The notes under the pieces were generated by a model, which made no database searches, had not been told where the DNA came from, and was given only the letters and a program-made list of their open reading frames with translations. Position numbers and translations under genes: made by a program. A stretch of DNA of 64,000 nt, from assembly GCA_049724395.1 (NCBI GenBank), contig JAUGWO010000185.1, positions 1-64,000 on the forward strand. Direction: 5' to 3'. Below are positions 11,158 through 21,614 of this stretch, piece by piece. Each line of letters opens with the position of its first letter. Positions within the stretch are counted from its first letter, which is position 1. This DNA is from Spongospora subterranea f. sp. subterranea (taxonomy: Eukaryota > Endomyxa: Phytomyxea > Phytomyxea > Plasmodiophorida).

Positions 11158-11325
11158 ATGGATGTATATACAAATGTACATTTAAGTGTATATACAAATG
11201 TACACCCAAGTGTATATACAAATATACACCTAAGTGCATATACAAATATACACCTAAGTGTATATACAAAGTACACCTAAGTGTATATACAGATATACAC
11301 CTAAGTGTATATGGAATAGCACACT
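11158..11325 (-). repeat. Hairpin array in the Cop2 leader
   Basis: About seven units of roughly 24 bp, TATACACCTAAGTGTATATA on the plus strand, with the same ATACAC/GTGTAT stems as other arrays in the window. It lies between the primer-binding region and the Gag start at 11157. Confidence 0.85.
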
Positions 11326-11375
11326 TGAGGTACTATGCAGCTAAAAGATGTGGGAGTCTTAATCTTCTAGAGAGA

Positions 11376-11790
11376 GGAGAGATCAGGCGAGCGAGAGAGG
11401 GAGCGGGAACGCGACGCGAGAGAGAGAGGGAGCGGGAACGCGAGAGAGAGAGGGAGCGGGAACGCGAGAGAGAGAGGGAGCGGGAACGATGTTGATTGGA
11501 AGAAGCAAATAGAAGAATGAGTTTATTAGAAAACGAGGGGCTCTGTGCTGAAATACGAGGTTCTATTTAATTCAATATGATGCCCTGTATGAAGTGAGGT
11601 CCCATAACTGCTGAGCACCACGGAGTTTGTATTTATATCTGACGAGATGTCAATAAATAACCACTGCTTTTCTCCATTAATAAAGGCCAGGCATTAAATT
11701 GTCTGAGAGATTTCGGGTACCTTAGCCCAGTTCGACTACCGTCCTACCACTCTAGAAGATTAAGAGTCCCAACTTTCCGTTGGCTGGCCA
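11376..11790. repeat. Back-to-back LTR region of Cop2 (-) and Cop3 (+), with a 24-bp GA-rich tandem repeat
   Basis: Both ends carry the primer-binding region, in opposite orientation: GAGTCTTAATCTTCTAGAG at about 11354-11372 and CTCTAGAAGATTAAGAGTCC at about 11751-11770. 11389-11488 holds about four copies of a 24-bp unit, GAGAGAGAGGGAGCGGGAAC plus four bases. GAATGAGTTTATTAG near 11515 matches the conserved LTR block of the other minus-strand elements. The exact border between the two LTRs was not found. Confidence 0.6.
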
Positions 11791-13022
11791 TAAACTCAGG
11801 TGTACCTTCTTGACATACACTTCTGTGTATCTTTCCTCTACATTCACTTTAGTGTATCCTTCCTTTACATACACTTCAGTGTATCATTTCTCTACATACA
11901 CTTTAGTATATCCTTTCTTTACATACACTCCAGTGTATCTCTCCCTTACATACACTTCAGTGTTATCTCTTCTTTTACATACACATCAGTGTTTCTCCCC
12001 CTCACATACACTTCAGTGTTTCTCTTCTTTATATACACTTCAGTGTATCCTTTCGCTACATACACTCCAGTGTATCTCTCCCTTACATACACTTCAGTGT
12101 TTCTCCTCTTTATATACACTTCAGTCTATCCTCTCGCTACATACACTTTAATGTCTCTTTCCGTATACATATACTTCAGTGTATCTCTCCTTTACATACA
12201 GTTCATTGTATCCTACTATCATTTATCCTATTCTCCATGGGCGATTTCAACGAAGACAGACTCCGAGTTCCCATTTTCAATGGTGACCGTGCATCCTTCC
12301 AGCTCTGGAAAGCCAAACTGCTAATGACGCTGGACTCCCGCGGTTTAGAGCACTATGTAACAGAGGACATCACGATCAGCTCCGGAAATGAAATCATCGA
12401 CCGTTTGCAATCTACAGAAGACATTCGTCTCGCCAAACGTGCTAAGAGCATCATATGCCTCTGTCTATCCGACGACATTTTAAGTTCGGTGATCGACCTC
12501 CCGACAGCTCGATTGGTTTTCTTACAGCTGTGCGAGCAATTTGAAAGGAACGGCCGCGGCAGTCGAATTCAGGCTTGGCGACATTTTTGGTCCTTGAAAA
12601 AGGGTGCCGACTCAATTTCATCCTACATATCCAAAGTTCAGAACGCGTCAAAGGATTTGAAGGCCTGCGGCCGTGAACTATCTCCTCAGGATGTCATTGA
12701 TAAAATTCTCGAAGGACTCCCGCCGCAGTTCGATCCCATAATAGCTACACTTGATGCGACGGAAAGCGCCGATTCTCAGCTATTCATGACCTTGCCCAAG
12801 CTGACAGAGCTCCTTCAGAATCGGGAATCGCTGGTTTTTCAGTCCAAAACTCACTTCGCATCGTTCGCTCATCCTCGAAAGGCAAAATGCAAAATCCATC
12901 CAAAAGCCAATCACAGCGATTCACAATGTTACAGTCAACACCCGGAGCTTCGCATTTGGAATAAACCGCAAGAAAATTCACAGTATTCGCGTCAGACCGA
13001 CTCAACACATTGGCACGTTGAC
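11600..13022 (+). mobile_element. Cop3: Copia-type LTR retrotransposon fossil (LTR, leader, Gag), interrupted by LINE B
   Basis: Plus strand: LTR ending near 11750 (CCTACCA), primer-binding region, hairpin leader, Gag from the ATG at 12237. Gag contains a UBN2/retrotran_gag-like core (FQLWKAKLLMTLDSRG, LSDDILSSVIDLPTAR, LKACGREL) and ends with a C-H-H-C knuckle followed by QHPEL. LINE B interrupts it just before the protease active site (HVDNG). No continuation of Cop3 was seen on the far side of LINE B. The visible Gag reads through without an obvious break; the element as a whole is truncated. It is closest to Cop1. Confidence 0.85.
11795..12212 (+). repeat. Hairpin array in the Cop3 leader
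   Basis: About 15 units of 27-28 bp, ACATACACTTCAGTGTATC plus a pyrimidine-rich spacer. The stem is again ATACAC/GTGTAT, the loop mostly TTCA or TTTA/CTCC. The array ends about 25 bp before the Gag ATG. Confidence 0.88.
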
Positions 13023-13320
13023 AATGGTATGGTATGGTATGGTATACAAAGGTTCGCGGGTTCTTATGGGTCGGGTAATCCTGTGTACTACCAGGTTTTC
13101 CCTACTTCCGCCTGGCCGCTACAAGTAGCTTGGGTAGCCAATGAAGGAACCTATTAGACCAGCTGGATTCAGCAACATAACCTGTCCTACGACCATACCG
13201 AATGGGACCTGCCCCCACCCGATTACATTGCCTATCCAGAGTTTCGAGTTTACTGCAAGCAGCTCACTCTTCCACATTCATTATGGCCATGTGGTCAGAC
13301 CCAGGAAAGATTAGACATAT

Positions 13321-14226
13321 CTAGATAAAGCAGCCTGCTTTTTCAGCTTTTCGCAAAATTTTCGTCATTGCCTTCTCGTGGCTCCAGATTGCTGTGGTGA
13401 AAGTAGTTGCCGGTAGTGTCTTGTAAAGTCGTCTGCATTTCTTGAGTCGCTTTTTGAATATTTCGCATTGTAACACCTGATGTTCGATTGTTTCGGGATG
13501 TTTGTCGCAGTGTCTGCACTTGTTCGTGTCTTCCATTCCAATGTTGCTGAGGTGCTGTCTGCATCTGCTATGTCCAGTTCGCGCTCTGTTAATTAGCATG
13601 TGTGGTAGGGATTCACCTGGTAGTTTGCGAAACAGGTCTCTATCCGGGTAGTTTTGGAAGTGGCTGCGTTTGACGTTCGCCTTCAAATACTGTTTTAATT
13701 GACTTCGTTCGTATTTCTTAAGTTGTAGTTTAAAGGATGACAGAAATGGTGCATGCTCTATTTTGGTCCCAATATTCGCCGCATTTTTTGCTAGTTGATC
13801 AATTTCATTGCTTCGTCCTATAGCTTTCGAGTTGTCATTGTCAGATGTGTCACTTGTGTAATGGACATGACTTGGAACGTAGTGAATGTGTATCTGATTA
13901 CGACGGGATAGTTTCGCTAGTAGTCGAGCAGAGTCTGCCACAACTGCATATACTCTTCGAGGTTTGATAGGTAGTGATTGAAATTGACTTACCCAGGATA
14001 ACGAGTCTGTCATTATGTGGATGGTTCTGTTTACAAATCTCTGATCGATGGCCAGTTCTAGCCCAGCATGTAATGCAATGATCTCGGCTTCGTAACTCGA
14101 GGTGATTTTGCGACTCAGTTTGATTTGCGACTTCTCCTCAATGTAATTTGCCGCTACACCTTTTAGTGCTTTTGTATTGCATGAGGGCAGCAGCACCCCC
14201 TTTTTTCCCTTTGGTAAAACTGCCAT
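13321..14226 (-). pseudogene. LINE B ORF2 C-terminal part: RNase H and zinc knuckle
   Basis: Begins in the segment GKKGGAAALMQ and continues with SSYEAEIIAL, MTDSLSWV, VPSHVHYTSD and SNEIDQLAK, then the terminal CRHCDKHPETIEHQVLQC knuckle. Residues of the RNase H active site after the first Asp are all present. It is separated from the RT frame by one extra base near 14170, compared with LINE A. Only isolated substitutions distinguish it from LINE A (for example Asn-Glu-Ile for Asn-Asp-Ile). Confidence 0.88.
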
Positions 14227-16339
14227 CAGTCCAGATTTCTACATCCGGGTCACGTGGAAGAAGTTCGTTTCTTTTGTGCTTTTCAATTGCCTCCTTTCGC
14301 GTGGTTTTGTGGTAATTTACTGTATAGAGAGCCTCGAGAATGTTTGGTGCAATATCTACCATTGCATGTATGGTTTTGTATCCTTTAGGGACTCTCTCTC
14401 TGAGAGCTTTCCAGACTTGGCCAAGTGGAGACCAGCCATCGCCGAATCCTGTCCATTTGGTGTAGTCCTGTCCCAGTTGTGATCCGTTGGCGCGCGCGGC
14501 TAAAACTGTCATCGTGGCTGCGCTAATAATTTTGTCTCTCAATAATGGGAATCCGGATATAGCGTGTAATAGTGTGATTGGTGTCGATATGAATGATCCT
14601 GTATAGGTTCTCATGTAATCATTGTATGCTATTTCCATTGGTCTGAAAGAGGTGCTTGTTATTTCTCCCGCTATCCAAGGTAGATAGTAGTTGAGTTTGC
14701 CTCCAATGAATCCTTTACAGATTTGTTGGAACAAATTTGTTGGTAATTGAAATTGTCTCAATAATCTCATTAATTTGCAGCGTCGTCGAATGTCGGCTGC
14801 CGGTTCTGTCATATCAATCTGTATTGTTGATTTGTTGCAAGCTGGATTTGCCAATAGGTTAGCCCCAAGGTATTTCATTGTTGTCGCAGTATGGATTTTG
14901 TGATTTGCATCAACTACTATTTTGTCTGAGTCTGCGTGTCTATTAAACAGGAGAAATGTCTTCATCCATTGTAATTTGATTTTGTTGGCCTTGCACCAGT
15001 TATACAGTTCGCTGCTGCTTTCTCGTAGTTTATCAGCGACCTCTTTCTTAGAAGTGCCCTGTTCCCATTGTGTAGTGTCGTCAACATATACGTTGCTATT
15101 GTTCATATTTAAAGGTGCATCATAGATATACAATATCCACAGTAGAACACTAATACTGGACCCTTGTGGAATTCCATTATTCTGCTCAAACTGTGATGAT
15201 CGCACATTTCGAAAATGCACCTCGTACATTCGGTTCGTTAACCAGTTATCAATTAACAGTGTTAGATATGGCTCTATTCCCATTCGATTCAATTTTTCTA
15301 TCAAGAGTGGTCGTTGGACTCTGTCAAAAGCTTTCATGTAGTCGTATAGGACCACAGCAAATCGATTTTTTGATGCGGCAGCAATGGCTGAATTGTGTAG
15401 AAGTCTAAGCAACGCATGTGAGGTGCTGTGAGCTGGTCTGCAGCCCGACTGATTCTTCGGAATGTGTTTCTCTGATTGCTGGCGTAGTCGATGTTCAATG
15501 ATACTTTCAACCAACTTTGCCAAAGAAGTCAATAAGGCTATCGGGCGGTAGTCACCGGGTTTGGATTTCGGTAAAGGGATTATTTTTGCCATCTTCAAGG
15601 TATCTGGGAATGACCCTTTTACAATGATGTCATTGTTAATCGCTTGTCGGATACTGTCTGCTAATTTGTCATTTGCGCAGATTTGTTTTAGAAGTTTTGA
15701 AGAGATCCCGTCTATTCCAGGAGCTGCTCTACTTTTTGCCTTTGTCACTGCCCTGTCCAGCTCTCTTTTTGTGATGGGTGGTGGATGGCTACAAGCCCTT
15801 CGTCGTTTTAGGTCCATGACCAATTCACTGTATTTTGTTCGCTCATCCTGGGATAGCTCAAGATCGAGTGGGTTATAAATGGCGCTGAAATTTTGAGCGA
15901 TTAGATTTGCTTCTTCAACTGCATTGTTGGTACGTGTTGCGAAGATACGATGCTTTTTGTTTGTTTGCGGAATCAGGGTTTTCAGCATCTTCCATGTTGC
16001 GGTTCCCGTACTGTCCTTACTAGCTTCCTTTGCCAGCCTAAGTAAGTGTTTGTGTTTGTGTTTTTTAAAAAGGTTTTTGAAACGTGTGTCTAGTTTCTGT
16101 AATTTTCGTTTCCTTTTCTCGATGCGTTCAGGTCGGTGCTGTTTTATCATTGATTGTTGCCATTTTGTTTTGGCGCGGTTCCTTCGCTTGTACGCGATTT
16201 TCAGTTCATCGCTCCAGAAGGGACATGCGTTGCTACGAATAGTTTTGTGGTGGATCGACCCTGCTATTATCTTATGAATATTTGTCAGAGTCAGTTGATC
16301 GCGTTTCATGTATGTGATTCGTTCCATGAGCTTGTTCAT
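14138..16339 (-). pseudogene. LINE B ORF2 middle part: reverse transcriptase to RNase H start
   Basis: 733 codons covering the linker after the endonuclease and the whole RT (AAPGIDGIS, LYDYMKAFDR, GIPQGSSIS, YVDDT), then the start of RNase H (IWTDGSF). The RT core is intact. The frame is separated from the upstream endonuclease by two extra bases in an A-run near 16365, and from the downstream RNase H by one base. The ATG used here (MNKLMERI) is internal, not a true start. Confidence 0.9.
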
Positions 16340-16356
16340 GGTTCTTTCATTATCTA

Positions 16357-18774
16357 TTATTTTTTGATGGGCTCACTCAGCGTGTTTGTGCGTTTTTGCC
16401 GACTTGTTGGGATGGTAGTTTTGATAATTGTTGGCAGATGATCACTGCTCAAGCTAGCGTGCGCTTTCCAGCTTTGGACGAATGGGAGAAATTCTTGATT
16501 GCAAAGCGTGATGTCTAAATTGTTTGAACCTCTGGTTGGTGTGTTGATATTATTTATCATGGAAAATTCCATTAGAAAGGAGTCAAGGTATTCGTGGTGT
16601 TCTTCGTGATTTTTTCCAAATCGTTTATCTTTTGTGTTCAGGTCTCCTGTAATTATCGTTGGCATATTCTGTTCGTCTGCAAATTGTTCCATGGCTTTCC
16701 AGAACCTGGCTCTCGCCTTATTGTTGACGTCTGGTGGTATGTATGCATGTATCAGCATTATTTCCTTATTCAATAGTAGTAGTTGCGTGTTGATTCGCGA
16801 TTTTTCAAATATGTTGATGGTGGGGCAGTTGATTGTTTGGATATCCAATCCCTCCCTCCAGAATATTGCTGATTGAGTGAATGTATCGCTGCAGTGATAA
16901 TTAGGGAATCCGGCTATTCTTCTTCTGTGCCCTAGCTCGGATATGCATATAACGTCGATCTTGTGTTTGTTTGTGAATCGAGCCAGTTCATAAGACTTAA
17001 TCTCCGTTAGACGGCCGGCATTCCATTGTGCAATTCGATAGCCGTGATTGGCGACCTTGTTTATGCCTGTGTGTTTTTTCTTAAAGGGTCTCGTATTTTG
17101 TGCTGTGCTGAAGTAGTTGGTAATACGGTTTGCTTTTTTCATGGTCTCATATCGTAACGATATGGGTTTTGTTGGTTGTTTTGTTTTTACCAGTTGTTGT
17201 TTGGTAGTCATGTTACCTAGAAGTAGTTTGTGGGTTTTTTGATTAGATTTGAAAAAGTGGGGAATTTTGGATTGCATCAGTCTATGCTGGCAAGGTTGCT
17301 TGGGTTCTGTAATTGGTTGGACCATTGATGAGCTATTTGTAAATTGGCTGTATTCGCGATCGGCCTCATTTGCATTGAGGTGTCTCCTCTTGGATTTATG
17401 GCCTTGAACTTCAGCCTCAGTTTCCAGGAATCGTTTATTGGTTGGTTGTGACTTTAACCTTTTCAGTTTGAGTTCGTGGGTCCTAGCAGGTTTGTCATCC
17501 TCAGTGCAGTACGGAGTGAGTCGTTTTTTGCTTCTTTTGGGTGTGCGACTAATTTTGTTTACGTTTTTCATGTTATTATCAGTTTTTGTTTGTTGAAGGT
17601 TCTGTTTGGTCCTGCTGCCACATGAGAGTTTTTTACAGTCAGTGTTTGGAGGCTCTTCGTTTTTGTGGGTCAAATTGGAGTTTTGTTTGCTGTGTTCTTC
17701 GGTGGTTGCGTCTGGTTTTTGTGTGTCGTTACGTTTAGTGGAATTCTCTTTATAGTGCGAGATGTACTGCTCACATTGTTCTTCTGTCATCAGGGCATTC
17801 AAGTTCGAGTTTCGGCCGTCCATATTTACCGGGAACAAAGTTGCATAGTGGTTGAGGCTGGTGTGTTCCATTGGGGTCAATGGGTTTCCCTGTTTATGAT
17901 GCAGTAGGTGTATTGTCGTATTCCATTCCCTGCTGTCTCGTAGTTTTGGAAAGGAATTATCAATCCATTTTCGGATATTTGTGCTAAACGGCTTTGTGGA
18001 GTGGCTTATTATGATGATGTTGATTTTGAACAGGAATGCCGCTATCGTGAGCTCAAATAGCCCAGCCCATTGACGATCTTGTTGCATTATGTCGAGGTAT
18101 TCATCTAGTGTAATACCCTCGTGGTTTGGTAATGATCCTGCATAGTTCAATATCGTTTGTGCTATCACACGTCCTTGCTGTGGGTTTCTGGCGTATTGAC
18201 AGATATCTTTTCTCAATTGTTGAACGGATGAGTTAGGGATGGCCCCTGATGTTCGGATTGCTTCCAGGGCACAGTTTCCTATCCCGATTACATCTTTGAA
18301 AACGTATAGCTCTTGGATAATTTCAATCAACCGTGTTGGGTGCATTCCATCACGTTTTTGGACTTGTGGTCCTTGTTTCGAGGTAGTTATCGTTGTTGTT
18401 TCTTGCCTTCTTTGTTGTGTGTCTGTGGTGAGATCAATGACTTTGTTTTTGGGGTGTGATTGTTTGTATTGATGGATTAGTGCAGTCCTTGGTTGTCTGG
18501 TTTGTTCACAGGTATGGTGTGTTGGTGTGTTTAAAAGTGTTCGTTGGATCTCACGACAGTCGGCACTCATTGGAGTGTCATGCATTATGTGGTCTGCGAT
18601 TTTGGTCATTTGATAACTGTTCCTATAATTGATGTAGGCGGCGTGCCGACTGTTTGTTGTTCGTGGGGGTGATTTGTGTAATGTGTGTAACATGGTAATG
18701 ATTTCAAACTGTCGCGGTAACTGATACGACATGAAGGGGGTCGCCTCGCAGTGCTTGTTGTTGTGGGATCGCAT
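16357..18774 (-). CDS. LINE B ORF2 N-terminal part: OTU-like protease fused to APE endonuclease
   Basis: This copy shows the fused arrangement: OTU motifs (GIGNC, QWAGLFELTIAAF, LNHYATL), a 300-residue basic Lys/Gln-rich linker, then the endonuclease (QWNAG, ISELG, ITGDLNTK, SSDHLP) in one frame. The frame opens at the ATG at 18774; the ATG at 18693 (MLHTLHKS) matches the position where LINE A starts with TTG and lies at the point where identity with LINE A begins. The upstream stretch contains CSNC and HNNKHC, a remnant knuckle-like motif. The frame stops at 16357 because of two extra bases relative to LINE A. Confidence 0.88.
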   Translation of the reverse strand: MRSHNNKHCEATPFMSYQLPRQFEIITMLHTLHKSPPRTTNSRHAAYINYRNSYQMTKIADHIMHDTPMSADCREIQRTLLNTPTHHTCEQTRQPRTALIHQYKQSHPKNKVIDLTTDTQQRRQETTTITTSKQGPQVQKRDGMHPTRLIEIIQELYVFKDVIGIGNCALEAIRTSGAIPNSSVQQLRKDICQYARNPQQGRVIAQTILNYAGSLPNHEGITLDEYLDIMQQDRQWAGLFELTIAAFLFKINIIIISHSTKPFSTNIRKWIDNSFPKLRDSREWNTTIHLLHHKQGNPLTPMEHTSLNHYATLFPVNMDGRNSNLNALMTEEQCEQYISHYKENSTKRNDTQKPDATTEEHSKQNSNLTHKNEEPPNTDCKKLSCGSRTKQNLQQTKTDNNMKNVNKISRTPKRSKKRLTPYCTEDDKPARTHELKLKRLKSQPTNKRFLETEAEVQGHKSKRRHLNANEADREYSQFTNSSSMVQPITEPKQPCQHRLMQSKIPHFFKSNQKTHKLLLGNMTTKQQLVKTKQPTKPISLRYETMKKANRITNYFSTAQNTRPFKKKHTGINKVANHGYRIAQWNAGRLTEIKSYELARFTNKHKIDVICISELGHRRRIAGFPNYHCSDTFTQSAIFWREGLDIQTINCPTINIFEKSRINTQLLLLNKEIMLIHAYIPPDVNNKARARFWKAMEQFADEQNMPTIITGDLNTKDKRFGKNHEEHHEYLDSFLMEFSMINNINTPTRGSNNLDITLCNQEFLPFVQSWKAHASLSSDHLPTIIKTTIPTSRQKRTNTLSEPIKK

Positions 18775-19445
18775 CTCGGTGCAATTCGAGCAGCAGTTTC
18801 ATTTTGTTGCCACTGCTTTAACAAGCGGATTACAGTTGTGCTGTTCTTTTTTGTATTTATTGTATCTCGCATCCAGTGGGGAGTTTTGTTTGTTTGTCTG
18901 CAATGATGTTGTGTCAATTGGTGTGTTATTAAGTGTTTGGTTTGTTGTAGATACGATAGGTTATTGTAACTATGGTGATGCATAATGTTTTCGTTCAAAA
19001 ATTTAATTCTGATGAGTGGTTCGCATTGTTTTTTGTATGGTTGTCGTGCCTTATTGACTATGAGTTTGGTTGTCCAGAAGGGCAGGGATCTGTGCTTTTT
19101 GGGTGACAAAATAAAGGGCTGACCTTTATTTCCAAAAAACTGAATCGTAATTGTTTGAAACAATAAGTTGTTGTATTCACGAGGCTTCAGTTCAAGTAAA
19201 TAACTTTCGCTGTCCTCGTGATGGGTCGTTGTCCAAAAGGACGAGTTTTCGTAAGTCCTGGGCAACAGTGTCGGTTTGAAACCTTCACTGCCCGGGTAGT
19301 GTAGTCGATCATCTTGTGTTGAAAATCGGCTATCGGGATGGGTCGCTTCCTTGGGTAAGGCTCCGTTCCTTAGCCCTCCGCTTCCTCCCTTGGCGGCAGC
19401 AGATCGTAGAACATCACCTTCACTTACCCTCATCACGAGCACCAT
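18606..19445 (-). CDS. LINE B ORF1-like protein, divergent from LINE A ORF1
   Basis: The frame is open from beyond 19445 to 18606; the first ATG is at 19445. It contains ITIQFFGNKG, comparable to IPIQFFQCKD in LINE A ORF1, and is basic and rich in His, Gln and Thr. Only its last part, from SLKSLPCYTH onward, is nearly identical to LINE A, and that part overlaps the start of ORF2. The knuckle-like cysteines fall in the overlapping ORF2 frame, so this ORF may itself be shifted. It probably represents a second ORF1 lineage carried by the same ORF2 family. Confidence 0.55.
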   Translation of the reverse strand: MVLVMRVSEGDVLRSAAAKGGSGGLRNGALPKEATHPDSRFSTQDDRLHYPGSEGFKPTLLPRTYENSSFWTTTHHEDSESYLLELKPREYNNLLFQTITIQFFGNKGQPFILSPKKHRSLPFWTTKLIVNKARQPYKKQCEPLIRIKFLNENIMHHHSYNNLSYLQQTKHLITHQLTQHHCRQTNKTPHWMRDTINTKKNSTTVIRLLKQWQQNETAARIAPRCDPTTTSTARRPPSCRISYRDSLKSLPCYTHYTNHPHEQQTVGTPPTSIIGTVIK

Positions 19446-19482
19446 CTCGAGATACGTGACTCGCGCAGTAATTAGCGGAGCG

Positions 19483-19624
19483 ATTGTATTGGATATACCT
19501 GGCAATGGATATTTCGATTATCTCGCTACTGTAGTCGTATTGACTATTGACCCTATTTTATAAAACTATGACAGACGACCCTATTGTATTGGATATACCT
19601 GGCAATGGATATTTCGATTATCTC
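19483..19624. repeat. 42-bp direct repeat at the LINE B 5' region
   Basis: ATTGTATTGGATATACCTGG and the next 22 bases occur at 19483-19524 and again at 19583-19624, exactly 100 bp apart. The spacer contains two near copies of GACCCTATT. It could be tandem 5' UTR units of the LINE or a duplication made at insertion; it does not match the 3' flank. Confidence 0.85.
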
Positions 19625-19681
19625 TCGAACGGCTATACCAGACTGGTCATACGCCTGCAGAAATGAAGAGGATGCCGGTAT

Positions 19682-19910
19682 TGAAGGAAATCGATGTCTC
19701 CGATGTGAAGGTAATAGTAGAATGAGGTTTATTACTGCGTGGTTATAGCATGTATAGGTGGGAGAATATAGGGGGGAGTGAACTAATAGTCCAAATACAA
19801 AGTCCGTACAGTCACTCTTATGTTATGCATTTCCCGTGGTTGCGCCGACTGGGGATACGCACCTTTCTTGGAGAATGTCCGTACTGGAGGCTGGCAAGTT
19901 GTATTCAACA
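19682..19910 (-). repeat. 3' LTR of Cop4
   Basis: 229 bp. On the minus strand it runs from TGTTGAATACAACTTGCC to GATTTCCTTCA, with TG...CA termini. GGTAT follows on the plus-strand left side. Confidence 0.82.
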
Positions 19911-21614
19911 CGCCCCCTCAACTTGCTGGCTGTGATACCCATGGCTGTGCGACACCATTTGAATTTGGGAGCGTTCACTGGCTTCGTTAGTCCATCCGCG
20001 ATCATGGATTCTGTTGGGCAATACCCTACCTCAATAGTCCCTTGTTCAATCTGATCTCGGCAAAAGTGAAAGCGCAGATCAATGTGTTTGGTTCTTTTGT
20101 CGGTACGCCTGTTCTTGCTGATGGCGAAGCATCCTTGGTTGTCTTCAAAGACTCGGGTGGCTAATTTCTGGCTGAAGCCGAGTTCAGTCAGCATTTGACG
20201 AATCCATATTACTTCGCGCATTGTTTCGGATAGTGCAATGTACTCGGCTTCTGTTGACGAACATGCGACGATCTTCTGCAATGCACTTCGCCAGGCAATG
20301 GCTGATCCAGACATCATCAGGGTATAGCCGCTCGTGGATCTTCTGGAATCTTGGTCTCCGGCCCAGTCACTGTCCGAGTAGGCGATTAAGTGCGGAGGTG
20401 GCTTGGCTTGAAAGAATAGTCCGCAGTTAGAGCTCCCCTTGAGATATTTTAGGACACGTTTCGCAGAAGTCCAGTGTTGTTGCCCTGGGTTGTCCAAAAA
20501 TCGGCATACGAGGAAACTGCATGTGAGATATCAAGTCTTTTGCACCTGGCAATCCAATTCAGGGCTCCAACTAGTTCACGGTAGGGTGTTCCTTGCATAT
20601 CTTGCATTTGTTCGGCACTCGTTGCACACATGCCCTTGTTCAAGTAGAATCCTGGTTGTTCTGGAGTGTCAACTGGCTTACAGTCCATCATCTGGAATTT
20701 TGACAATTGTTTAAAAATATACGTCTCCTGGTCAAGTAGGATACCGTCGTTGCTGCTTGAAATCCTCATTCCTAGTAGCCGTTTCGGTTCACCTAGGTCC
20801 GTAATTGGAAAGCGATTTGATAGTTGTGCAACGATTCCTTCCGCAAGAACAGGACAATTGTGAGCCAACAGCAGATCGTCAGTTGACAGTGACATGATAA
20901 TCATATCTTCTTTTGACCGCATAACGTAGACGCAAGCATCAGAACTGAGTCGTTTGAAACCGAGGTCTTTGGTGATGAATAGATTGATGGTATTGTTCCA
21001 GACAAGTCCAGCCTGCTTCAGACCGTAGAGACTTTTCTTCAAGCGGCACACCAGGCTTGGATCATGAGAAATATTGCCTTTGGGTTGAACCATGTATATT
21101 TCTTCGTGAAGTTCTGCTTGCAAGAATGCTCCGACGACGTCTAGCTGTCTCAATTTCAGTTTCAATGATGCAGCAAGTGCAAATACCAATCGGACAGAGG
21201 CGAGATGCGCCACTGGACAGAATGTCTCGTCGAAGTCGATTCCTGGTCGCTGTGAGTAGCCTTTGACAACTAGTCTAGCCTTGAATTTGGTTACGAGTCC
21301 TTTCTCGTCAGATTTGACCTTAAATACCCATTTGTTTTGAATAGCATTGCGTCCACTAGGAAGTCTGACAAGTTCCCAGGTTTTGCTGTGTTGTAAGCTG
21401 TCAAATTGCGCTGTTGTGGCTGCTGCCCATTCCTTGCAAAACTCGTTCTCTGAAACCAATGCTTCGCTGATCGACTTCGGGATCGTGACCTGAGTGGTTC
21501 GCAGAGTGTGATTGTTTCGCTGTTGCACCAGCATGGCTGCAGGTGCCTTCCACCATTCCCCGGGAGCACGGCGTGTTCTTGCTCCTCGGGCATTCTGGAT
21601 ATCAGGTTCAGTAC

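Larger units (their letters stand above)
8426..11600 (-). mobile_element. Cop2: Copia-type LTR retrotransposon fossil (LTR to RT), host of Cop1
   Basis: On the minus strand: LTR somewhere in 11600-11376, primer-binding region near 11370-11350, hairpin leader 11325-11158, Gag N-terminus from 11157, Gag and protease (HVDTGCSNHM motif) about 10526-9860, GAG-pre-integrase and integrase (HVRLGHTS, NFQSDNAGEH, NSQSNGMAERLNR) about 9855-9050, and the start of RT about 8990-8430. Cop1 inserted within RT, so the rest lies left of the window. Broken, with many breaks and a rearranged inverted segment in the Gag/protease part. The right LTR boundary is uncertain because the Cop3 LTR adjoins it back to back. 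Confidence 0.85.
13022..19640 (-). mobile_element. LINE B: near full-length non-LTR retrotransposon, same ORF2 family as LINE A
   Basis: On the minus strand: 5' region about 19640-19446, ORF1 about 19445-18700, OTU-endonuclease ORF 18774-16357, RT 16339-14138, RNase H 14226-13321, 3' UTR 13320-13065, and an ACCAT tail ending at about 13022 inside Cop3 Gag. Everything downstream of the end of ORF1 is almost identical to LINE A, while ORF1 and upstream are clearly different. ORF2 is split by two small changes relative to LINE A: two extra bases in an A-run near 16365, and one extra base near 14170. No target-site duplication matching the 3' junction was found at the 5' side. Confidence 0.92.
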
